Assembly (NCBI GenBank): GCA_030141605.1
Contig: JAQGDQ010000042.1
Location: 746,001-806,000 of the forward strand
Source of the DNA: Tubiluchus corallicola
Taxonomy: Eukaryota > Priapulida > Priapulimorpha > Priapulimorphida > Tubiluchidae
Direction: 5' to 3'
Length of the DNA: 60,000 nt
Part shown: one piece after another, positions 22,287 through 33,900 of the stretch
Position numbering within the stretch: the first letter of the stretch is position 1
Layout of the letters: every line of letters begins with the position of its first letter
The notes under the pieces: model-generated
Seen by the model: the letters and a program-made list of their open reading frames with translations, nothing else
Told to the model about the DNA's origin: nothing
The model's database searches: none
Translations under genes and position numbers: made by a program

Positions 22287-25200
22287 ATGGATAACCATAC
22301 ATTGCCTATAAGAGTTACGGAGATATGCCAAGTAAGCAGCGTTCTTTGTTTTCTTACAATGAAAATTTTGGTTATGATTCTAAATTAAATTTATTCTCTC
22401 TTTTAACTGGGCCCTCTCTACCCTTTCTCTTGCACTTCCTTAACACTTTCCAGTATTATACTTTCTTCTTTCCTATTTTATGCAAATTTTGCATCTAGTT
22501 CTTTATTTCATGATTGCAAATGTCATCGTACATTTGAAGAAATTAACATGGCTATATGATATCTATTTGTCTATTCTAAACTGTAAATAACAACATAAAA
22601 TGAAAATCTGAATAATTGGATATCACCTGAATACTTGAATACGAGGATTAAGAGGCCAGCCTACAGTATGCTTGGTTTTCTTAAATTTTCTTAGAGGTGT
22701 TCTCACTGCAAAAAATTGATAAAATTATTATTATTGTATAAAAAGATTTTGTTAATACAGAATTGAAATTTTTCTTACACAGCATTAAACCTGCAAAGCA
22801 TCATGATGGTACAATTACATATGTATTTTTCAACTTGCGTTTTATTTGTTTGTTTTTTACATGATAGTTATACAGGCCGAAAAACTATGTCAGTCCACGG
22901 AAATTGACAGGTATTTTAGAACAAAAATCTTGGTGCCATCTCTACTATAGTAAATCATCGAATCACTATTTATTTCTTGAAAGCAGATTCGAAAGTGAGA
23001 CGCATTGTATGTTAATGAGCACTTAAAAGACAATCTGCCGTAGTTATTTATCATCAGCAGTTGGACAACTTAAGAGTTTGCTTTAGGCATCAGAGTGCAA
23101 GGAACTCAAAAAACAGTTATGTAGCTAATAGCTCTGAACCGCTATTGGCCTCTAGCAGTAAGTAACGTGCCAGGATCACTGTTTTTCTGCAACACATTAT
23201 GTTCTGGACAAAATTTGATTCTTAAAATTTTTTGTAGAAATTTAGATTAAGATTTTTATGAAGATCTACAGATTATATTATTACTAGAGTTTTATTAGAT
23301 TTCGACGTGTTAGTAGGTGTTTGCTGAATTCTATTATTCAGTCACTGTCATAATTTTGCCATTACCCTTTGCATCAATATTTGAAATTTGCAATGTTTAT
23401 CTTTGTACATTTTTGTGTGGGCTCCCTAATAAGGACCACAGTATGAGTTCTGATTCTGTTTTGTATTACATTTGTTATAATTCTTCCACACATGAAAAAA
23501 TTGTTAGAGCATCTTATAAAGCTGTCATTTCTTTTATGAACAAAACAAAAATATGTGGTATCAGTTCAGTTTTTTGTGCAAATTTGCAAATATAAAAAAG
23601 TTTTCCACATATTTGCTAATGTGTGTTTGCTACATAAATTCGTTACATACTGTAAATAGTAGTTTCCGGTGAGTTTAGAGGTATACTGTAAGTTAACGTG
23701 CTTTTCCAAAGTTGATAATCATCCAGTTACTTACCAAATTTAAGATAAAACGAGATTACAGTCTGTTGCCGAAGACCGATATTTTTTGTTTATTTTGGCA
23801 ATGTAAATTTTCCTCTAAATGATATTTATTTTAAATGGCTGTAAACGTGGAAATGTGAATGTTGTCCAGTGTATACAGCTGCAGAATCTTAAACTTCACA
23901 CAAAAATCATTTGCTTGCAAATCTCGGAATTCCTGCTTTCCATTCCATTATGACAGCTCGGCTAAAGCCTAAATGTGACCTTAGGCCTAAGGCTGTTTCG
24001 TTCTCAGGTTCAATTTTAGTTCGTTTAATAATGTGAATATCTAAGATGACTCTGTGAAAGAAAATTTTAATGTTTAAATAATATTCTGTGCTAATTGCTT
24101 AAACAAAATCTATGAACTACTAGTAATTTAAGGGTAAATTAGGCAGTGACTCTTTGCTGTTTAATATTCCGTACGAATCGTTGACACTGAATTTATTAAC
24201 ATTCTTTACACGTTATATATGTAATGAAATAAAGGGCGTGAGGGTGTAGGTTACCTTAACCAGCTATAGGTGGAGAAACACAAACTCAGCATCCACTTAT
24301 ATTATGTACTAGGACACACTGGCCCTTTACTACGTTTTTAAGGGCATGTACACTACAGCACTGCACCATGTTTTCTGAGGGGCCTGTACGGCTCTGTGCT
24401 ATGTTTTTGAGAGGCATGTATATGTTTCCTTTTCAACCTGCCCCACCCAATCCTCTGTCGCACATTTATTTTAAGGATATTATATTTCCGGAATTCTTCC
24501 GGAAATGTGATGTGTAACTTTTGTCTTCCGGTAAGCTGCTTGCACATTTAGATTTGTATATTACACATTATAAAAGTAATTTAGATTTACGTAATTTTTC
24601 TCCGAAAATGATTTACAAAAATAAACGTTTGCGCTGTGTTCATCGATGATGGGGCTGGTAAACATTGAGTTCTAGCTGTAGCACGAATTGTTCCTCATGC
24701 ATCGCTTATTCCCAAACTACTAAATCATTACACAACTGTATAGTGTAACGACCAGCAATACAATAAGACCTCACTTAAAGAGGATAATGTGTTTTAGCGA
24801 AATGCAACGTCGAGTGATTCATTCTTAAATGAAGCCATGTTGCCCCCTAGGAAAAATAACTGTATGGGGATGGGTTCCCGCTGCATCTGTTTGAAAAATC
24901 AATAATGCTTAGTTCACATAAATCAAGCGTCATTATATAAATGAAGTGTTTGTGTTCATACATTATTTAATACGTCCAGCCAGTACCGTGTCAGTACTAG
25001 TACCCAGCCAGACCATGTTCTTGTCTAGAGAAATAAAAATCCTATAGTTAATTTCGTCATGACTAGCGATATCTCCTGATGTTCTTCTTGAATCAGGTAA
25101 AATTATAGCTTTCAGGAAAACATTTTTCTGATAGAGAATTTCACAGATAAGAGGCCTGAGAGAAAACTGGAATTATAAGTACTGTTTTGTATTTATGGAT

Positions 25201-28200
25201 GCTTAGGGTGTAAGACTATGAGAAAACATGAGTACTATGACCAAACTGTTGGCATTTAGGAACCAGTGAGGAGAGGTTCTGAGGCGTCTTCCATAAAAGT
25301 CGCGATAAAAAGGTTTAATATAGCAAGTGGCCTTCAGACCTTGTAGCAACTATTCTGTTTCCCACGAATTGAATACAAATGAATCCCTAGTGAACTCACT
25401 TCCTCAGAAAAGTCTATATGTTATACCGTCGCTAAATAAAGCCATTCAGTTTGAATGCTCTCTTCCTGCTTATGTGACCTGAAATTCGTGGCCAAATGTC
25501 ACGTTAGGAATTTCTTGTGCAATTTCTAAACTAAAAATGTGGATTATTTTCTTGTGTTATCATTCTGGTCTCAAGGAGATATTAGTCCCTACTGTATTAT
25601 ATAATTAGGCAAAATACATGTGGTGGTGGTGGTTTTAGTGCATCGAGAAACATTACTTAATTGTAGGATCTAAAAATTGCTGATAGCTGTAAATGACTTT
25701 AACGCGACAACAAAACTCTTTTTTAATAGTCTTGAAATTAAATACTATATTTTGAATTGTATAGATATTAGTTCGCAGTAGAGGTTTCTCTGTACTCATG
25801 AATTCGTTGGGGATTCTGGAACTTAGGGACTCCAGACTCTTTGTAGTCGTCGGTAAATTCCTCTGAAAGTATGTTTCATTCCTGGTCATACAGGCACTTT
25901 GGAACTACTATAATCTTGTGCCATTTATAACTAAATGTCGCTATACTTTCATACGTGTGTAAAATTTTCAACATTTTGTGAACAAAAATACTTTCAGGAA
26001 AAGTATTCACATTATACACTTTATTTCACATACTATATTGTCTATTAGACTGTGTATATCAGATTTTATTAGATTAGAATATATATAATTCTGTTTGCGC
26101 GCTTTGGTACGTTTTTTTACTAAAATTATGACAGTTCTGAATGGCCTATATTGTACAAATTACCAATTTCCATGAAATCATTATAATTTAGTATCTCGGA
26201 AAATTAATATTGATTTCTATGGGCTAAAAGAAAAGACCGGTCGTATTTTTAGTTTTATAATTAATACCAGTTACAAAAAAGACGCAGCAACTCGTGACCT
26301 GCTTCCGTTCCATGTTCTTTTTAGACGTTAAATTCCTAAAAGAAATGAATCGCGGTTTGTTCACTAGCGAAAATGCTTTAGTGTTTCTTTAGGTCACGTA
26401 CACACTACGTTGAAGAGTAAATTATATGGTAAAAGTGAAACTGAAGTAATTGGAGATAATGACAGTTTGTCAGGCTAGCAATGGCGGTATGCTTGGTACG
26501 TTTCATGACAGTGAAATGAACGTGATATGGTAAAGTACCTGTGGCATTCTATAATAGAGCTGCAGAACTAGAAATTTCTGTCTTTTTCAAAGTTGGTCGA
26601 GATCTGCTGATGTCTGCTGCACCTGACTTGCTATTTGACTTAACATTGAAACTTGCTTGACTAATATATTAGCAGCTGACATTGTAACAATGTATTTGTG
26701 GCGTTGCTGTCGGCTTATACCATCAAATCAAATAGTGAAAACTCTTGAGTGTCAGCTATTCTGTTTATTTTTACTTTACGAGGTGCATCTAGTTACAGCA
26801 TTCCAGGCAAACTAGGAACTGAACTAAGCATGGTAAAGTTATTATGGTAAATAAGTTTGTCTTGTCCTTAAATTTTGTTGCCGGAAAGTTTGTGACACAT
26901 ATTCTTAAAACGGTTGTGTTTCGAATCTGTAGAAAGTTGAAGTCCATGGCCACTCTCATGTTCTATCTCTAGACACGCAAGCTTCAGCCTGACTGGCTTC
27001 AGCAACGTCTGTATAAATAGCTGGCTAGATTAAATTTGTGATAAATATCTTGCGTCATGGCAGCTGACAAAATATGTTGTTTATTTAATATTTACTGGTT
27101 GCGAGTCGGTACAGTACATCTCTGCAAATTTCTTTGTTCTTTTTAAGTTAATTATAATGTGCTACTATCACTTTCTTTTGAATTCATGTACTTTCTAGTG
27201 TTATGTTTGTTTGGTATAATGGTATAATGTTGTGCATGCTGCGGTTGCTTGTCCTTTGTGTCCAATCAAATTCATTAAATCATTTGACATAATAATTATA
27301 ACACTATAGTTACAATATTTATTATTAAGCCATTGCACCTTGTTGTTTGAGCTTAATAAATCAAGCGATACCACAAATACAAATACTTACTTGTAGTGGT
27401 GGTTTAGGATAAGGAATTTAGGCCTAACTATTTGCTATTTGGTGTTAAATTTCTCAGATAACGTCCATGGCATTTGCGAATTAAATAAGTCAAAATGGAC
27501 TCATAGTTTCCTCAGCTTTTAATAGTTCATGTTCTGTGCACTGCGTTGCATTCCATTGCATTAGGCAATAATGTGTCAGTTTTCAGTTCTCCAACCTGTC
27601 AGTTTCATTATGTTTTCGCATTTGAATTAATGGTCCTTGATAAAATTTCTTATGGTGTGGGTGCGCTGGTTAATTCGTTTGTTCTGTGAATTCATCACTG
27701 TGGTTCACGGGGTCGAATTGTCAAATTTCCTGGAGGCGTGTAGATGCGATTAAGATAAGGGCGCCTTACAGAGCGAATGTGAATATTCAAGTCTTAATAA
27801 CATAAATAATGGCAAATCTGAGCACATTATAGCACATTTTTAATTTTCTTTGTTGCATTTTTTAAATATAACAGAAAGCTTTCATGGATTCCTTCAAATT
27901 ATGGTAATCTGAAATTATGAACTGTATATAAAATTACAACTTTAAATTATTTTGATAATTGAAAATCAGGCTTTCACATTGTTGTAAGCACAAATCAATG
28001 ATCTTCTTTTACCATTTTACTTGATGTACCGAATGTAATAATTTATCTTTTATTGCTGTGTGTCAGCTAACAAGTAATTGTACATGGACCATTAGTAGCA
28101 GAAAAAGAAAATTGATGATGGCAGTGGCACTCGATTCCACGTTTAATTAGATTTTTTGCTGCAAATTTATAAAATTGATTTTTTGTCTAGGTAACTTGAC

Positions 28201-30918
28201 TGACATATCAATTTAGGTTATAATACGTGTTAATAACTCAGCACAATACAAATTGCCTGCAGATAGAATTTAACCTTTGTAAGTTTTGTATGTTGTCTGT
28301 TTTGATTCACTGACCACTTAAACTAGAATGCGCTAAGATATGTAGCTCAAAGTTTTTTGGCCTTGTTTAAGTAAACTTATAATTTGAAATCATCTTGACC
28401 TCTATTTATGTTGACCGCGTTTGAGTTATTGATCTTGTGCATACGTAGCTGTAGTTTGTGTCCTAAATGCCGGTATTATGCTTAGAAAATAAGACACGGT
28501 AATGCATTCGCTAAGAAGCACTTTGAAAAATGGGTGTCAAACGGTCAGTTTAAGTGCTCGCCTGACGATGCTATGGCTAGTTATTTAATAGTTTAGCAAA
28601 TGTGTATCACTGGGACTGTGCTGCTACGGTGCTTTTCTTCTCTGTGAGCTATACTTTTTGAGCCGTTTTGCCATATTTGGGGCCTCCCATGCAATTACAG
28701 TATTTCAAAATGGTCATGTTGGTCGAATAAAAAAAAATAAACAAAAAAGTTTGAAGTTTTTGAAGTTTGTCTTTTTAATTGTCAACGTGCTTCTTAGCGA
28801 AGGCATTACCGTGACTTATTTTCTCTGCATACTACGGGCAAACTACAGCTACTTATCTAGGTGTAAATAATATAATTAAAAATAAAAATATTAAACATAG
28901 GCCTATATGTATATGAATTATTTCATTACAATATTGTAACAGTCTCCACCTCATCTACCTGAAAAAAATTGAAGAAGTAGCCATTGCATAACAAGTGACA
29001 GTTTTTTTATACGTATTTCTGCACGACTTAGTGATCATTTCATCATTTCTTCAATTGTTCTGATAAAGCTACACAATTATACTGCACATGGTTTCATAGT
29101 GAAATATTCGAACTTGTTTCTTATTTACAAAACGTGTATCTATTTCCACCAAAATTACCAAATATATTTAGTTCATTTTTACACGCGGACACATGCGTTT
29201 AAATATTATGTAAATACACAAAATTTTCGAAGTTACTAGATGCAAATCATCCATGTAGATTAATCGGTTACGTGCATCCTATATATACTGATCAGCTGTG
29301 ATATCGCTTAGCTCAAAAGTTCCTCCACGATTGGACTTGTTTGTATAAAATTAAGTAAATGTGAGAGAGAGGAGCTCTCGCTCTCTGTGAAGAGCTGTTA
29401 GCTTGGCTGATTAAATATCTGCGCCGCGTAATGAATCCGCTAATATTGGCTTCGTTAATTGCTATTCATAGAGCGTGTAAACATGGTGCACGTCTTGAAC
29501 TCTGGCTGTACTAGGCTTTAATAGTTCTCTGCTTAGTGTGACTAGGTAGGGCATACGAAGAGCATTTGTCATTAATTAACCCCTGACGGAGAGTCATTGT
29601 TACCATCTTAAAGGATTTTGAAACGGGTGTAATAGGTAGCACCTTTTTTCATTTGTTGTTGTGACAATGTTTCTGCAATTATCATTATTATTCATTTTTT
29701 TCGTACTACAACAGATACAGCCATATATACATATACACAAAATGTAACAAGGAATAGTTAGTATAAACACACAAAAAAGAAAGAAGTTAGTATACATATC
29801 ATTATTTTTCACTTATCCTTCACAGATAATCTTATAATAAGCATTAATGACTAATTTTTTAACATTCACATTACCAAATCTTAAAGATAAGCGTTAACCT
29901 AAAGATTTAGAACCCTTACTTTTAATCATAATTTATTCTCATTATTTTAACGCATGATATTGTAACGTGTAATTTTAGTGTGTAATTTACTAATTAAAAT
30001 TGTCGTTTTAAAATTATTTAAAGATAAGCCATACATTCTTCTTAAGTGACAATGACTATCGTTAGTTAAATACAACATTAACTGAATATTATCGATGCTG
30101 GAGTTAAAAAACGATTTATTTACAAACCCTTTTATGTAAAAGAGATTCAAACGATTTTAGAATTTTCCAAATAGTACGATGTTTTTAGCAAGTCTGATTT
30201 ATAATTATTTGTATATAGAGTGTTTTTAGTGTAACAGACAGTTTAAATGTAGTTACATATAAAACCTTTTAAAATGTAACTTTATGTATTTCAATATATC
30301 ACAGTTTAAATTATTTTCTGTAACTCCTAATTTTAATCATAGTTTACTTTTGTAATTTTATTGTATATAAATATGTGTACTTTTAGTATGTGATTATGCT
30401 TGATGCACCTGAAAAATTTTCGAACCGTTAATTTTAATCGTAATTTATTCTCATTACGATATTGTAATGTGGAATTTTAGTGTGTAATTTGCTTATTTAA
30501 AATTGTCACTTTTAATCTTACTAATCGCATGGACCATTATGGAAACGTTGTTTACACGTAATTTTAACGTGTTCTTGCAAAAAATAAATTTCTATCTATC
30601 TATCTATCACAACTAATTCTCAAAATTTGCTTGAGTATATAGTTTGTCTCGATATCACGTTTTATTGCATTTGCTAGTTTCGGTTGTTCCTGGGTCATTG
30701 TTCATTGGGACAGCTATCGTTCGTTGCAGTTGTTGATGTGCATCAAAAGAAAAAAAACTGGAAATTTTTATTGTCACCAACTCAAACAAGTGCCCTGGGC
30801 GATCTAAAGTTAATTAGAAAACATTCTGCCTTGGGCTTTCTAAAATTTTAAAGCAGTTAACAAAACTAGGTTAACACGTAAGTAACGGAAGTTTCTGAGA
30901 CGACTTATTTCACGTTAC

Positions 30919-30976
<58 letters not shown>

Positions 30977-33900
30977 CTCCCCCCCTCTCTCTCTCCTCTC
31001 TCTTTCTCGGGTAGGTAGTGCCCCTGCTGCTTATGTCTATTTCGGCAAAACAAGAAAACTTTTTTTGGGAGCGAAATTTGTATGATTTATAAAAAATGCC
31101 TTTAAAAAACTAGATGACTAACGAAGAACATTTTTGTAACGTTTGGGCACAATTCTAAGAAATATGCGTAGCTATATATCTGAGCACCAGCTCTAATATA
31201 GTTGTGGCTACGTTGATATTCAACAGGAAACCATTGCATTCTAATAACCTTGTAGTAAAAGCGAGCACAAGAGTTGTTCAAACGAATATCCGACCGTTTC
31301 TACTATCTAATATTATTCTAGATCATTTCATAGCTTTTTTCCGAAATTCTTTCTTGTAATTTTGATAATATCAGTGAAGCCGTGGAATGGATAATTATCT
31401 TCCTACCGGGATAATCATTCGATGGCTCGCTGGTAAATACCACTTTAGCTTATCTGTCAACCGTAGAAGACTGTTAGCATGTTGTACGACAAATAATCCT
31501 ATACTGATATCGATCACTGAGTCAGCAAATTATAGAGTGGTAATAGAATCGGTTCCTTGGAAATCGCCGCTTCTTTAAAAGATGTAACTTCAGTCTGAAA
31601 GTAATGTAATTAGTTTTTTACTGGATTATTCATTTAACCTAGTATAAGTTCATGATTTTTTTCCTTTGTCATGCGCCGACACCTTTAGGTTTTAACTTAT
31701 ATGTGCTAAGCTTCAGTGTTATCCCGGCGATAATATTGTATAGTTATGACTACCATGCAGCCTGCCATCATATGAAATCAACGTGATCTTTGATCAAATT
31801 ACCAAGTAGAATTCTATTTAAATCTATGCATATACATATTATATGCAGTATATATATATATATATATATACCATACGTCAAGGTAAAAGAGAAGATTACC
31901 TACCAAACATGAAAAGAGACTATTATTTTATTCTGTCATTGGCTATTCAGTAGAATTTTAATTCGCATGCATCGAAGCTTAAATAGAATCATCGCTAATA
32001 AAAGTAATTATCGTAAGGGTAAGAGTCACGGTTAGCTGTCAAATATGAACGAATAAAGTCAGGTTTATCTCATTCTAGCCTTTAGCTTCAGTATATTGTT
32101 CTTATCATCTAAATTAACATTGATAAATGATTATATTAGTGTAGGATGAATAAATTCTACTGTTTGATAACAATAAGTTAAACCTTGCCTCAGGCGCACG
32201 GATATTGCAATGTCACTATAGTAAAAGTTCAATACTTGCAGCGATTTTTCTCGTTATTTGAACAGTTTAACTTAAAGGAACCTGTAGGACAATTTCCAGT
32301 TTACTACCGAATTTTTATATAAATGTTTATTGTACATGTGGTTTGACGCTGACAGCATTTTAATTCAGACATTTGAGCTGTTTTAATGTACGCGCGTACT
32401 TTACAGACGCGAACGATGCATGGGTGGTAGTATTTGTAAAAACATGTTCACATGTAGGTGTGTTGTGAGAAAGTTTACTAATAAATCCTATTACGTCGCG
32501 CCCTATCTTAAGATGATTGCCTGCGAGCGCCATAAATTTAAATGCCTAATTATTCTAATGCTCAATCGTGGCTGTAGTTATTGCAGTATCAGGTAGGTAG
32601 TCTTTATGAATGAAAGACTGGTGGTTAATTTCCAAGGAGGTGTTACTTTACGTTGTAATGTGGGCCAAAAGACGTTATTTTTGCTTGCATTTGACTTTGC
32701 GACTTACTATTGCATGAAATTTGTCTAATGACCTCGTGAAGGAACAGAACTGACTTTCTGTTTTGTTAGAAGAGGAGACAAATTAGCTAAAGCCGTATCG
32801 TAAAGGTAGATAAGAAGGTTATGTGCACTATGTGCGAATCTGTGCCAAGAAACCTGTAATATTTAATGCTGTAATTAAATAATTAATGCTTTGTACTTAC
32901 GTATCTACAAATGGATATTTTACATGTAGTAAACGACACATAGACAGCATTGCAATCTGTGGTTTGGTTTAGTTGGTAATATTAGTTAATAAATGGCATT
33001 CTATATAATCGTGTGTATGTAGCATAATGCGTATATATACAATCAGCTTTTGTATCTAACTAGTTCGAAATTCTGAGGAAAATACGAACCGCAAGCAATA
33101 AGCTAGTAACATAATCATCAGTTCCTTGTATTTGTATTTGTGAAGCAAATAATTTCTGCTACTTTGCTGAACTGATTTGTGCTGGGGGGAGGCTAATTAA
33201 TTTGTCAGTCTGAAAAAATCGATAGGTGGATATATGTTCCTTCTATTTGTGAAATGCCCATTCACATGTATGCCCATATTCATCTATAGCTCTGTGAGTT
33301 GCAATAGTTCTATCTTAACAAATACATAGTTATTCACGAAGTATTTTAGTGGGCACATTATATAAATGTATAACAGCCACTTGCACCACTTCAAGCAAAA
33401 CTTCTACCCCCGCTGTTGGAACATGTGTAGGGCGTTTACTCGCATCTGTCTGTGTATTCAAATGTAATTATATAATAAATAACGTAATCCCTTTATAGTC
33501 TCGATGATTACGTATTTTTATTTCAGAATCATTCACCTTGGCGGCCCTCATCAGCTCAAAAAATTACAGATAAATTGTTCAGATGAGGGCCGCTGGGCTG
33601 AAAATTTCGGAAATAAAAATATATAATCATTGAGACTATAAGGGGCATTACGTTTTTTATGCTAAAGATGACAAGTCTCAGGCGAGCTCTCGCTCAAATA
33701 TTTTAAGTCCTATGAATTAATAAATATATTATTTGAAACACTAGTAGCGGGATAGGTGGCTCCGACTGCCATTACTAAAGTGAAATGATTTAGCTGTTAC
33801 TAGGTTTGTCATGTTGTTCAGTAGCTCACATGGTAGAGCGTGTGAAATGTAATCACAAGTTCTGACGTCAAATCCTAGGTGATCCACAATTTTTCAACGC

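Noticed and set aside
27012-27020. TATAAATAG as an intronic TATA box
   Set aside because: A single motif in AT-rich DNA, with no exon or initiator that I could attach to it.
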